33,953 bases of DNA, taken from assembly GCF_900659615.1 (NCBI RefSeq), contig NZ_CAACUY010000085.1, forward strand, positions 1-33,953, in the 5' to 3' direction. This stretch comes from Actinomadura fibrosa. Lineage in GTDB: Bacteria > Actinomycetota > Actinomycetes > Streptosporangiales > Streptosporangiaceae. This document shows, piece after piece, positions 1 to 7,504 of this stretch (the first letter of the stretch is position 1; each line of letters begins with the position of its first letter). Under the pieces are notes generated by a model. The model was not told the origin of the DNA. It did not search any database and saw only the letters and a program-made list of their open reading frames with translations. Made by a program: the position numbers and the translations under genes.

Positions 1-648
1 GTCGAAGATGGCGGCGTCTTCGGGGTTGAGCCAGCCTTTGAGGTAGCGGCCGCCGTCCAGCGATCGAGTTGAGGTGATCCAGGAGCGGTCGTAGCCGCGC
101 TTGGAGTCGGGGTCGGGCTCTTCGGTGCCGTCGCGGTCGGCGATGACGTCGCGGATGCGGGTGCCGAAGGCGGCGATCTTTCCGGCGGAGAAGCCCTGGT
201 CAACCATGTCCAGCAGGAGGGCCTCGGCCTTGGCGCAGTCGGCATCGTCCAGGCGGGTTACGGCGGTGGCGATGGTGGCGGCGTAGCCGTAGGACAGGCG
301 GCCCGTGGTCAGGCGTTCAGTGAGGGCTGGAAGGCGGTGGTGTTGGCGGGCCAGGGTCAGGCGTTCCCTGGCGCGGGCTTCGCGCATGCCCAACCGGGTG
401 CGCAGCCAGGCTTGTGCGGACGGCAGGCCCCAGCGGCGCATCTCGCCTGAGGTGTCGACCTTGCCGATCAGTCCGGCCAGGGCGCTCTCGGTCAGGTCGA
501 CCGCCCGGCCCAGGGTCTCGGCCAGCTCCATGCACGCGGACGGGCTCTCGGGCACTTCACGCCGGGCGAGTTCGGCCGCGATCGAGTCCGCCGCGTCCAC
601 CAATTCCCTGGTGGACATCGACGCCACGTCGACCACTTCCGGAGCCAT
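1..648 (-). CDS. DUF222/HNH endonuclease family protein (3' end cut off by window edge)
   Basis: The visible part is the N-terminal 216 residues, read without a stop from the ATG at 648 to the window edge. It is an alpha-helical DUF222-type region with the family pattern of a short acidic start, an RELV..AD.IAAELARRE helix, AQAWLRTRLGM around residues 78-88, a second helix with LSYGYAATIA near residue 118, and GGRYLKGWLNPEDA near the cut. Proteins of this family (13E12-repeat relatives) usually end in an HNH nuclease domain, which would lie outside the window. Nuclease function is therefore inferred. They are multicopy in many actinobacterial genomes. No convincing Shine-Dalgarno precedes the ATG, and the upstream 70 bp are unusually AT-rich for this window. 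A later ATG at codon 11 is possible. Confidence 0.85.
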   Translation of the reverse strand, partial: MAPEVVDVASMSTRELVDAADSIAAELARREVPESPSACMELAETLGRAVDLTESALAGLIGKVDTSGEMRRWGLPSAQAWLRTRLGMREARARERLTLARQHHRLPALTERLTTGRLSYGYAATIATAVTRLDDADCAKAEALLLDMVDQGFSAGKIAAFGTRIRDVIADRDGTEEPDPDSKRGYDRSWITSTRSLDGGRYLKGWLNPEDAAIFD

Positions 649-722
649 GGTTTAATTTTAGGCTGGCCGTTCCGGTGTTGTGACCAGATCGCAGTTATAG
701 TATTCGCGCTTTGGCGTTACAT

Positions 723-1190
723 CTAGACTGGGCCGAAGCGTATTATGGCGGTTTTTCCGGTGATGGTTACTACTGTCACGCTTAGGCCGTTCTCGGTGCC
801 GGTGCTGTCGGGGCCCAATTGTAGGGTGAAGCGGCCTCCCGCGACCGAGGAGCTGCATTTGCGGCCGGTGCAGAGGCCCTCCGAGCGCGTGCCTAGGACG
901 CGGCCGACGACCGTGACGGTGTCGGCAGTGATCGATTGGATCTGGACCGAGTCGACCCGCGTGTCGCGTGGTACGGGGATCTTCGTTGACGCGCTGACCT
1001 GCACTTCGCATCGGCCGGCGGCGCAGGCGGCGACGTTAGTGCCGTTGGCCGCCGGTGGGGGCTTGGAGGCGCTCGGGGACGTGGACGAGGCGGCCTTGCC
1101 GTCCGAGGTGCAGCCGCTCAGGGCGAGCGCGCCGATGGCTAGCGCGGCCATTGTCCGGATTTGGGTTGTTCTTCGCGTCGTGGCTCTCAC
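723..1190 (-). CDS. Small secreted lipoprotein, unknown function
   Basis: About 155 residues. The N-terminus is Arg/Thr-rich and followed by a hydrophobic stretch (AALAIGALAL) ending in the lipobox LSGC, so the mature protein should be lipid-anchored outside the membrane. A Ser/Pro/Ala-rich linker follows, then a beta-rich domain with two Cys-containing turns (CAAGRCEV and CTGRKC) that could form disulphides. The family is not recognised. The start is uncertain: the open frame extends to a TTG at 1223, the GTG at 1190 gives a normal signal-peptide n-region, and an ATG at 1151 is also in frame. None has a good Shine-Dalgarno. It lies 62 bp or more downstream of cbs on the same strand with a hairpin between, so it is probably transcribed separately. 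Confidence 0.7.
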   Translation of the reverse strand: MRATTRRTTQIRTMAALAIGALALSGCTSDGKAASSTSPSASKPPPAANGTNVAACAAGRCEVQVSASTKIPVPRDTRVDSVQIQSITADTVTVVGRVLGTRSEGLCTGRKCSSSVAGGRFTLQLGPDSTGTENGLSVTVVTITGKTAIIRFGPV

Positions 1191-1247
1191 GGCGGAGAGT
1201 CTGGCACGTCGCTGGGTCGGCAAGGGGGCTTCGAGGCAAGATCATCG

Positions 1248-1275
1248 GGCGGGAGGCGGGACCCCGCCTCCCGCC
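1248..1275 (-). terminator. Hairpin terminator downstream of cbs
   Basis: A perfect 12-bp GC-rich stem (1248-1259 pairing with 1264-1275) closes a GACC tetraloop, beginning 10 nt after the cbs stop. No U-tract follows on the minus strand, as is common for actinobacterial terminators. Confidence 0.7.
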
Positions 1276-1285
1276 TTCAGAATTC

Positions 1286-2686
1286 TCAGGCTGTCGTGTC
1301 GGCCAGGAAGGTCAGGAGGTCCTGGCGGGTGACGATTCCGGCGGGTTTGCCGTCTATGAGGACTACCGCTGCGTCGCGTCCTTCCAGGACGGACATCATT
1401 CGGGAGACGGGTTCGCCTGAGCCGACCACGGGAAGGGGCGGGCTCATGTGCTTTTCCAGGGGGTCGTCGGAGCCGGCTTGGCCTTCATAGAGGGCGTGGA
1501 GCAGGACGCGTTCTTCCACCGCGCCTATCACCTCGCCCGCCATGACGTCGGGGTGGCCTGCGCCCGGGGAGACGACGGGCATTTGCGAGACGCCGAATTC
1601 CCGCAGAACCTTCACCGCTTCGCCTACCGTTTCGGTCGGGTGCATGTGGACGAAGCTCGGGAGGCCTTCGGGCTCTCCTTGGGCCTTCTGGGCGAGGACG
1701 TCTCCGACGGTGGTCTCCGCGGTGGAGTGGTCGTCGCTGAAGCCGTACTGGCGCATCCACTCGTCGTTGAAGATCTTGCTGAGGTAGCCGCGGCCGCCGT
1801 CGGGGAGGAGGACGACGATGACGGCGTCGGGGTCGGCCGCGGCGGCGACGCGGAGGGCGGCGACGACGGCCATGCCGCAGGAGCCGCCGACGAGGAGGGC
1901 CTCCTCGCGGGCGAGGCGGCGGGTCATGGTGAAGGAGTCCTTGTCGGACACGGCGATGACCTCGTCGCAGATGTCGCGGTCGTAGGTCTCGGGCCAGATG
2001 TCCTCGCCGACGCCCTCGGTGAGGTACGGGCGGCCGCTGCCGCCGGAGTAGACGGAGCCCTCCGGGTCCGCGCCGATGATCTTCACGCGGCCGCCGGAGA
2101 CCTCCTTGAGGTAGCGGCCGGTGCCGCTGATGGTGCCGCCGGTGCCGATGCCCGCGACGAAGTGGGTGATGCGGCCCTCGGTCTGCTCCCAGAGCTCCGG
2201 GCCCGTGGTCTCGTAGTGGGAGCGGGGGTTCTCCTGGTTGGTGTACTGGTTCGGCTTCCAGGCGCCGGGGATCTCGGTGACCAGGCGGTCCGACACCGAG
2301 TAGTAGGAGTCGGGGTGGTCGGGGGACACGGCCGTCGGGCACACGACGACCTCGGCGCCGTAGGCGCGCAGGACGTCCACCTTGTCCTTGGCGACCTTGT
2401 CGGGGCAGACGAAGACGCAGCGGTAGCCGCGCTCCTGGGCCACGATGGCGAGGCCGACCCCGGTGTTGCCGGACGTCGGCTCGACGATCGTCCCGCCGGG
2501 CTTCAGCGCCCCGGACCGCTCGGCGGCGTCGATCATGCGGACCGCGATGCGGTCCTTCACCGAGCCTCCGGGGTTGAAGTACTCCACCTTGGCGAGGACC
2601 TGCGGCCCCCCGCCGCCGGTCACCTTGCGCAGCCGAACGAGCGGGGTGTTGCCCATCAGTTCGACGAGCGAGTCATGTACGTGCAC
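1286..2686 (-). CDS. cbs: Cystathionine beta-synthase
   Basis: PLP enzyme condensing homocysteine with serine to cystathionine, the first step of reverse transsulfuration; cytoplasmic. The 466 residues are normal for the CBS-domain-containing form. Visible landmarks are the PLP lysine in GGSVKDR (K44), the substrate loop TSGNTG (71-76), the phosphate-binding GTGGT (181-185) and GGSCGMA near residue 270. A pair of CBS (Bateman) repeats follows at about 335-395 and 405-466, containing GVSQMPVV and PAGIVTRQDLL. The Bateman pair suggests nucleotide or SAM control but does not prove it. An O-acetylserine sulfhydrylase is less likely because of the C-terminal CBS repeats. A cystathionine gamma-lyase gene, often adjacent in other actinobacteria, is not seen here. 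The ATG at 2686 diverges from the SGNH hydrolase gene. Confidence 0.95.
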   Translation of the reverse strand: MHVHDSLVELMGNTPLVRLRKVTGGGGPQVLAKVEYFNPGGSVKDRIAVRMIDAAERSGALKPGGTIVEPTSGNTGVGLAIVAQERGYRCVFVCPDKVAKDKVDVLRAYGAEVVVCPTAVSPDHPDSYYSVSDRLVTEIPGAWKPNQYTNQENPRSHYETTGPELWEQTEGRITHFVAGIGTGGTISGTGRYLKEVSGGRVKIIGADPEGSVYSGGSGRPYLTEGVGEDIWPETYDRDICDEVIAVSDKDSFTMTRRLAREEALLVGGSCGMAVVAALRVAAAADPDAVIVVLLPDGGRGYLSKIFNDEWMRQYGFSDDHSTAETTVGDVLAQKAQGEPEGLPSFVHMHPTETVGEAVKVLREFGVSQMPVVSPGAGHPDVMAGEVIGAVEERVLLHALYEGQAGSDDPLEKHMSPPLPVVGSGEPVSRMMSVLEGRDAAVVLIDGKPAGIVTRQDLLTFLADTTA

Positions 2687-2875
2687 CGCGACGTCCTTGT
2701 CGGTCAGTGGGTGTTGAGTGTGTTACATCCCTGTTCAACCCGCGTGTACCGCGGAGGGTCAGGATACGGAACCGGATAGATTCCCGTTGCCGACGGTAGC
2801 GCGCGGGGGCCGGAACGGGCATCAACACCCCGGGCGGGGGTACCGGGCAGGGTAGTGACGGAGGGTGATCGGGGC

Positions 2876-3889
2876 ATGCTCAGAGCGTTCACGGCACGCC
2901 GGATCGCGGCGGCCGCGGCCTACGGGGGCGGGGGCATCACGGCTCTCGGCGGCATCACGTTCGGGCTCGTGGTGGTCGAGGCGAAGATGGCCAGGAAGAT
3001 CATCCAGGCGACGCCGAACGGCGACCCTCCGGCCGCCGACGGCCTCTACGGCGGGTCGTCCGGTGGGGCGCCGCTGTCGCTGGTCATGCTCGGCGACTCG
3101 ACCGCGGCGGGGCTCGGCGTCCACGAGCCGGACGAGACGCCGGCGGCGATGCTGGCGGCCGGGCTGTCGGCGATCGCGGAGCGGCCCGTCCGGCTGACGA
3201 ACGTGGCGCGGTCCGGGTCGCAGTCGTCGGCGCTGAAGGAGCAGGTGGACCGGGCGCTGGAGGCACGGCCCGAGATCGCCGTCATCATGATCGGCGCGAA
3301 CGACGTGACGAACCGGGTGTCGCCCGCGGAGTCCGTGCGGCATCTGGCGGAGGCCGTCACGCGGCTGCGGGCGGCGGACTGCCACGTCGTGGTGGGCACC
3401 TGCCCGGACCTCGGCTCGGTGAAGCCGCTGATGCAGCCGCTGCGGTGGATCGCGCGGCGGGCGAGCCGGCAGCTCGCGGCGGCGCAGACGATCGCGGTGG
3501 TGGAGCACGGCGGCCGGTCGGTGTCGCTCGGCGACCTGCTCGGTCCCGAGTTCGCCGCGGATCCGCTGTCGATGTTCAGCGAGGACCGCTACCACCCGTC
3601 GGCGCGCGGGTACGCGGCCGCGGCGGCGGCGGTGCTGCCGTCGATGGCGCACGCGCTCGACCTGGAGCCGGGGCTTGAGGCGCTGCCCGACCCGCGGCTC
3701 GGCGAGGGCGTCCTGCCGGTGTACCTGGCGGCGGCGGAGGCGGCGGAGGTGTCGGGCACCGAGGTGGCCGGCGCGTCCGTGGCCGGACGGGAGCGGGGGC
3801 CGCGGGGCCGCTGGGCCACGCTGCTGCGGCGGCGTTCGGTGCGTCCTGAGACGCCGCCTCCGTCGAGGGTGGCGCCCGACGTGGCCTGA
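2876..3889 (+). CDS. Membrane-anchored SGNH/GDSL-family hydrolase
   Basis: A 337-residue esterase/lipase-like protein. An N-terminal Ala/Gly-rich hydrophobic segment (about 11-34) is a probable signal anchor. The SGNH blocks follow in order: GDST with nucleophile S75, the block II glycine in ARSGSQ (G114), GAND with N142, and DRYHPS with D237 and H240 as the catalytic Asp-His pair. This makes an extracytoplasmic serine hydrolase probable; the substrate is unknown. The C-terminal 60 residues are low-complexity and Arg-rich. The ATG at 2876 is chosen over an in-frame GTG at 2855 because GGAGG at 2861-2865 is correctly spaced for the ATG. It diverges from cbs and is followed 85 bp later by the beta-propeller lipoprotein gene. 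Confidence 0.87.
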   Translation: MLRAFTARRIAAAAAYGGGGITALGGITFGLVVVEAKMARKIIQATPNGDPPAADGLYGGSSGGAPLSLVMLGDSTAAGLGVHEPDETPAAMLAAGLSAIAERPVRLTNVARSGSQSSALKEQVDRALEARPEIAVIMIGANDVTNRVSPAESVRHLAEAVTRLRAADCHVVVGTCPDLGSVKPLMQPLRWIARRASRQLAAAQTIAVVEHGGRSVSLGDLLGPEFAADPLSMFSEDRYHPSARGYAAAAAAVLPSMAHALDLEPGLEALPDPRLGEGVLPVYLAAAEAAEVSGTEVAGASVAGRERGPRGRWATLLRRRSVRPETPPPSRVAPDVA

Positions 3890-3974
3890 ACGGTCTTGGG
3901 GAGCGCCATACCTGAGCGTGGCGGGGCTGTTACTTTCGGTGGCTTCGGCGTCGTCACCCCTCGGGAGTCCCCCA

Positions 3975-5324
3975 ATGGTCCTCGTTCGGCCGCGCGGTGT
4001 TCTGGTCATGGTCGTGCTGGCGCTCGGTGCGACGGGTTGTTCCGGTGGCGGGCCGGGGCGGGCCGATGCCTCGCCTGGGTGGACGGCGGACGTCAACGTG
4101 GTGAGCCGTCCGGTCATCGGGGACGGGGTCACGGCCGTGACGGGGTTGCGTGGCGACGGCGGCCTGGAGACCGCCGTGTACGACCTGGTGAAGGGCAGGC
4201 GCCTCTGGACGCGTCCCGCGACGATGGTGGGACGGGTGACCGGGATGGGCGTGGAGCCGCCCGCGGTCGTCGGCGGGACGGTGGCCGCTCTCGAACCGGG
4301 GACGGCGGGCCGGGAGAAGGCGACGCTGGTCGTGCGGGACGCGCGGACGGGCGCGCAGCGGTGGACCCGTCCCGTGGACTCGACGTTCGGGCCGGTCGGC
4401 TGCGGGACGCGCCTGTGCGTGACCGAGCAGACCGCGCGCAGGTCGGCGCGGTTCGTGGTGCTCGATCCGGGCAGCGGCCGTTCGCTGTGGAGCATGCCCG
4501 GGATCGCCGAGGTCGAGCACGTGGACCGCACCCGGGCCGTCCTGTTCCGGATGGCGGGGCGTCCGTCACTGGAGTCGCGTGACCTCGCCTCGGGCAGGAC
4601 GCTGTGGAGCTTCCCGGTCGAGCGGGCGGTCGGCGGGCGGGTGAACCTGTCGGGCGGCTGGGCGTTCGGGGCGCTGACCGGGGAGGTCCCGTCCCCGTCG
4701 GACGTCCTGGTCGGGTACCTGGCGCCCTACCGGAAGGGCCGCGGGCGGCCGTCGGCGTCCGGGTTCTTCGGTGTGCGGCTGACGGACGGCGGTCTCGTGT
4801 GGGCGCGGAGGCGGCTGCTGCGGGTCTATCCGAGCGCCAGCCCGGCCGTCGCGCTGATCGGCCGGCAGGTCACGGCGGCGGGCGCGTACGGCGGGTTCGA
4901 GCAGCTCGATCCGCGGACGGGCCGGACGGCGGGCACGATCGGCGCCGAGCGGGTGCCGCGGGCGCCGTGGTGGGTGGCGTTCCCGGCCGACCTGCGCACG
5001 GTCGGCTTCCTCACCCCGGACAAGCCCGGGACGGCGTACTCGCTGGAGGATTCGGCGCCCGCGCCGGCCAAGGGGGTGCGTGCCTGGTCGTTCTGCACGG
5101 TGAACCCGGCGGAGCTGCGCATCTCGGGCCAGCGCGGGTTCTACCCGGTCGCGGCGCTGTGCGCCTACGACCTGGCGACGGGCCGCCGGGTCGCCTCTCC
5201 GGGGGCGCCGCCCGGCTGGTACACCGGCGCGGTGGACGGCTGGCGGGTCTGGCGGGACGAGCGCGGCGCGCTCCACGCCGTCAGGGACGCCCAGGGCACC
5301 GCCCCCGGCATGTACGGGCTGTGA
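3975..5324 (+). CDS. PQQ-like beta-propeller lipoprotein
   Basis: A 449-residue secreted protein. The N-terminus has a hydrophobic core (VLVMVVLALGA) ending in a lipobox-like ATGC with C22, so lipid anchoring is likely. The rest shows repeated blade-like motifs of the PQQ/quinoprotein-like type, such as GRRLWTRP, GAQRWTRP, GRSLWSMP, GRTLWSFP and GLVWARR, at roughly 40-60 residue spacing. Such propellers often serve as binding scaffolds. No catalytic PQQ ligands can be asserted, and the function is unknown. Four cysteines in the middle and C-terminal parts could form disulphides. The ATG at 3975 has GGGAG 8 nt upstream; the longer open frame from 3675 overlaps the hydrolase gene and is not used. 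A strong hairpin follows 11 nt after the stop. Confidence 0.83.
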   Translation: MVLVRPRGVLVMVVLALGATGCSGGGPGRADASPGWTADVNVVSRPVIGDGVTAVTGLRGDGGLETAVYDLVKGRRLWTRPATMVGRVTGMGVEPPAVVGGTVAALEPGTAGREKATLVVRDARTGAQRWTRPVDSTFGPVGCGTRLCVTEQTARRSARFVVLDPGSGRSLWSMPGIAEVEHVDRTRAVLFRMAGRPSLESRDLASGRTLWSFPVERAVGGRVNLSGGWAFGALTGEVPSPSDVLVGYLAPYRKGRGRPSASGFFGVRLTDGGLVWARRRLLRVYPSASPAVALIGRQVTAAGAYGGFEQLDPRTGRTAGTIGAERVPRAPWWVAFPADLRTVGFLTPDKPGTAYSLEDSAPAPAKGVRAWSFCTVNPAELRISGQRGFYPVAALCAYDLATGRRVASPGAPPGWYTGAVDGWRVWRDERGALHAVRDAQGTAPGMYGL

Positions 5325-5335
5325 GGCCGGCCGGA

Positions 5336-5371
5336 CCGGGGTCCGCCCGGTCACCATTCGGCGGACCCCGG
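5336..5371 (+). terminator. Hairpin terminator after the propeller lipoprotein gene
   Basis: A perfect 12-bp stem (5336-5347 with 5360-5371) around a 12-nt loop starts 11 nt after the stop at 5324. There is no U-tract. Confidence 0.65.
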
Positions 5372-5662
5372 CCGGGGCGCGCCCGGTCCCCGCGGTCCGC
5401 GCAGAGGCGGTGGCCGGGCACGTGCCTCCAGCGTCCGCGCGGACCGTCCCGCTCGCATGGGGCGGCGGTCACGGGCGGGCCGGGATCCGCGCCCAAATGC
5501 GTAAGCGCGCACTTATTGGACTCACCGTCAACACAGAAGCGACCCGGAATGTACGGAGGGCGGGGGCAGCGGTTAGATTGCAGGTGACCGGCGAGTAACT
5601 CCGTCCTCCGCGCGACGGGCCACCGGTCGCCGAGACTGGCCGTTGAGACAGGAGACCCGCAC
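5372..5662. other. Non-coding gap before the thiolase gene
   Basis: No supported ORF lies here. The first 130 bp are GC-rich low-complexity sequence. The second half is less GC-rich and carries the probable thiolase promoter, with the candidate operator at 5584-5599. The short ORFs that cross this gap lack ribosome binding sites and family features. Confidence 0.6.
5574..5599 (+). promoter_or_regulatory. Candidate thiolase promoter -10 element with overlapping operator
   Basis: TAGATT (5574-5579) resembles a -10 box. Five bases downstream lies GTGACCGGCGAGTAAC (5584-5599), an imperfect inverted repeat with half-sites GTGAC and GTAAC (4 of 5 matching). It would cover the transcription start, a position typical of a repressor site. 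No clear -35 was found. TetR-type regulators commonly control beta-oxidation genes in actinobacteria, but the regulator here is unknown. Confidence 0.4.
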
Positions 5663-6883
5663 ATGCCCGAGGCAGTCATCGTCGCCACCGCGCGCTCGCC
5701 GATCGGCCGCGCGTTCAAGGGGTCGCTGAAGGACATCCGGCCCGACGACCTCACCGCCCAGATGATCACCGCCGCGATGGCGAAGGTGCCGCAGCTCGAC
5801 CCGTCCGAGATCGACGACCTGCTGCTCGGCTGCGGCCTGCCCGGCGGCGAGCAGGGCTACAACATGGCCCGCGTGGTGTCGGTGCTGCTCGGCTGGGACG
5901 GCGTGCCCGGCGCCACCGTCACCCGGTACTGCTCGTCCTCGCTCCAGACGACCCGGATGGCGCTGCACGCGATCAGGTCCGGCGAGGCGGACGTCATCGT
6001 GTCCGCGGGCGTCGAGACGGTCAGCCGGTTCGCCAAGGGCAGCAGCGACGGCCTGCCCGACACGCAGAACCCGCTGTTCTCCGACGCCGAGGCCCGCACC
6101 GCCAAGGCCGCCGAGGGCGGCGCGCCGGTGTGGCACGACCCGCGCGAGGACGGCGCGCTCCCCGACATCTACATCGCGATGGGCCAGACCGCCGAGAACG
6201 TGGCGGGGCTGCGCGGCGTGAGCCGCCAGGCGCAGGACGAGTTCGGCGTCCGCTCGCAGAACCTCGCCGAGAAGGCGCTCGCCAACGGGTTCTGGGAGAA
6301 GGACATCACGCCCGTCACCCTCCCGGACGGCACGGTCGTCTCCAAGGACGACGGCCCCCGGCCCGGCACCACCTACGAGAAGGTGTCGCAGCTCCAGCCG
6401 GTGTTCCGCCCGGACGGGACGGTCACGGCGGGCAACTGCTGCCCGCTGAACGACGGCGCCGCCGCGGTGATCATCATGAGCGACACCAAGGCCGCCGAGC
6501 TCGGCATCACGCCGCTGGCCCGGATCGTCTCGACCGGCGTCACCGGCCTGTCCCCCGAGATCATGGGCCTCGGCCCGGTGGAGGCGTCCCGCAAGGCGCT
6601 CGCCAAGGCCGGCATGACGATCGCGGACATCGACCTCGTCGAGATCAACGAGGCGTTCGCGGCGCAGGTGCTGCCGTCCGCCGAGGACCTCGGCATCGAC
6701 ATCGACAAGCTGAACGTCAACGGCGGCGCGATCGCGGTCGGCCACCCGTTCGGCATGACCGGCGCCCGGATCACCTCGACGCTGCTCAACGGGCTCGCCT
6801 TCCACGACAAGCAGTTCGGCCTGGAGACGATGTGCGTCGGCGGCGGCCAGGGCATGGCGATGGTGCTGGAGCGCCTCTCCTGA
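5663..6883 (+). CDS. Acetyl-CoA acyltransferase (thiolase family)
   Basis: A 406-residue thiolase, which cleaves 3-ketoacyl-CoA with CoA or runs the reverse condensation. All active-site elements are present: the nucleophilic cysteine in TRYCSSSLQ (C90), the NEAFAAQ motif (329-335), GGAIAVGHPFGMTGAR with H361, and the second catalytic cysteine in MCVGGGQG (C391). Length and motifs fit FadA-type degradative thiolases at least as well as biosynthetic acetoacetyl-CoA thiolases, so the physiological substrate is left open. The ATG at 5663 follows AGGAG. No hydratase or dehydrogenase partner (fadB) is adjacent, so this looks monocistronic, framed by its own promoter and downstream hairpins. Confidence 0.93.
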   Translation: MPEAVIVATARSPIGRAFKGSLKDIRPDDLTAQMITAAMAKVPQLDPSEIDDLLLGCGLPGGEQGYNMARVVSVLLGWDGVPGATVTRYCSSSLQTTRMALHAIRSGEADVIVSAGVETVSRFAKGSSDGLPDTQNPLFSDAEARTAKAAEGGAPVWHDPREDGALPDIYIAMGQTAENVAGLRGVSRQAQDEFGVRSQNLAEKALANGFWEKDITPVTLPDGTVVSKDDGPRPGTTYEKVSQLQPVFRPDGTVTAGNCCPLNDGAAAVIIMSDTKAAELGITPLARIVSTGVTGLSPEIMGLGPVEASRKALAKAGMTIADIDLVEINEAFAAQVLPSAEDLGIDIDKLNVNGGAIAVGHPFGMTGARITSTLLNGLAFHDKQFGLETMCVGGGQGMAMVLERLS

Positions 6884-6888
6884 GCCCG

Positions 6889-6958
6889 ATGTCACCGTCA
6901 GGTGACATGCGGGGTGGCCCGCGCGCCGCGGCCTCCGGGCGGCGGCACGCGGGCCACC
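6889..6958 (+). terminator. Two consecutive hairpins after the thiolase gene
   Basis: ATGTCACC-GTCA-GGTGACAT (6889-6908) is a perfect 8-bp stem with tetraloop starting 5 nt after the stop. A perfect 11-bp GC stem follows (6913-6923 with 6948-6958). Neither is followed by U residues. The first could alternatively be an operator. Confidence 0.5.
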
Positions 6959-6970
6959 TGCGCGTTTCCG

Positions 6971-7004
6971 GGGGATATCCCCGTTACGAATGATCTACGT
7001 AACG
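6971..7004. promoter_or_regulatory. Adjacent palindromes upstream of the DUF4287 gene
   Basis: The perfect 12-bp palindrome GGGGATATCCCC (6971-6982) abuts an inverted repeat with 7-bp arms, CGTTACG (6982-6988) and CGTAACG (6998-7004). The block is locally AT-rich and lies 89 bp or more before the TTG start. Regulator binding is inferred from symmetry and position only. Confidence 0.4.
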
Positions 7005-7092
7005 TAAAAGATAGGTCCCCGTTAGGGGGTTGTCACATCCGGGCCGGTGTTGCAGAGTCGGCTAGAAGAGCCCCGCGACCTGGAGGTGCCAA

Positions 7093-7320
7093 TTGTCACT
7101 GAACCACTCGCCGGAGACGCACAGCAAGCTGATCGCCCGCATCCCGCAAGTCACAGGACGTGACATCCCCGAGTGGTTCACCGCCATCGAGAACGGACCG
7201 TCGTTCTCCCGCTGCGAGGAACGCTGCTCCTGGCTGGCCGACGAGCACAACCTCTCCCACGGCTACGCCGCCGCCCTGGTGCGCGAGCACGAGCGGACCC
7301 GCCGCGCCCGCCACTACTGA
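7093..7320 (+). CDS. DUF4287-like small protein
   Basis: A 75-residue cytoplasmic protein. It has the look of DUF4287: an N-terminal helix with TGRDIPEWFTAIE, a charged middle, and the closing motif WLADEHNLSHGYAAALVREHE (41-65 approximately). The family function is unknown. The start is TTG at 7093, chosen because GGAGG (7082-7086) sits 6 nt upstream and no ATG or GTG fits. A palindrome cluster lies upstream and a U-tailed hairpin downstream, so it is probably its own transcription unit, convergent with the Bax-inhibitor-1 gene. Confidence 0.75.
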   Translation: MSLNHSPETHSKLIARIPQVTGRDIPEWFTAIENGPSFSRCEERCSWLADEHNLSHGYAAALVREHERTRRARHY

Positions 7321-7434
7321 AGCGACGCTCGCCACAGCGAACTCCATACAGACCTGGTGGGATCCCGCCAACGGATGACCCCCGCCGTCGTGCCGCTACG
7401 CCGCACGACCCTGGCGCAGAGATCCCACGACGAC

Positions 7435-7462
7435 CGGCCCCTCGCCGCACGGCGAGGGGCCG
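7435..7462 (+). terminator. Intrinsic terminator between convergent DUF4287 and BI-1 genes
   Basis: A perfect 12-bp stem (7435-7446 with 7451-7462) around a GCAC tetraloop is followed by ATCGTTTT on the plus strand. It is the only hairpin in the window with a recognisable U-run. It may also stop minus-strand transcription from the BI-1 gene. Confidence 0.8.
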
Positions 7463-7504
7463 ATCGTTTTCCGTGCGCTCCGGGCCCGGTGTCCGGGACG
7501 GTCG

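Noticed and set aside
1..648. HNH gene as part of an intron or transposon
   Set aside because: The visible part is DUF222-type and no reverse transcriptase, transposase or terminal repeats are seen. The rest of the gene lies outside the window.
1448..2779. 443-codon plus-strand frame opposite cbs
   Set aside because: It is the complement of cbs with Gly/Val/Asp-rich composition, caused by codon bias, and lacks a ribosome site.
2687..2875. Riboswitch (SAM or similar) upstream of cbs
   Set aside because: The minus-strand leader before cbs is too short and has no recognisable SAM-riboswitch core; only a TTGAAC -35-like element was seen, without a convincing -10.
3675..3974. N-terminal 100-codon extension of the propeller lipoprotein frame
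   Set aside because: It overlaps the hydrolase gene, is Arg-rich, and would bury the signal peptide that begins at 3975.
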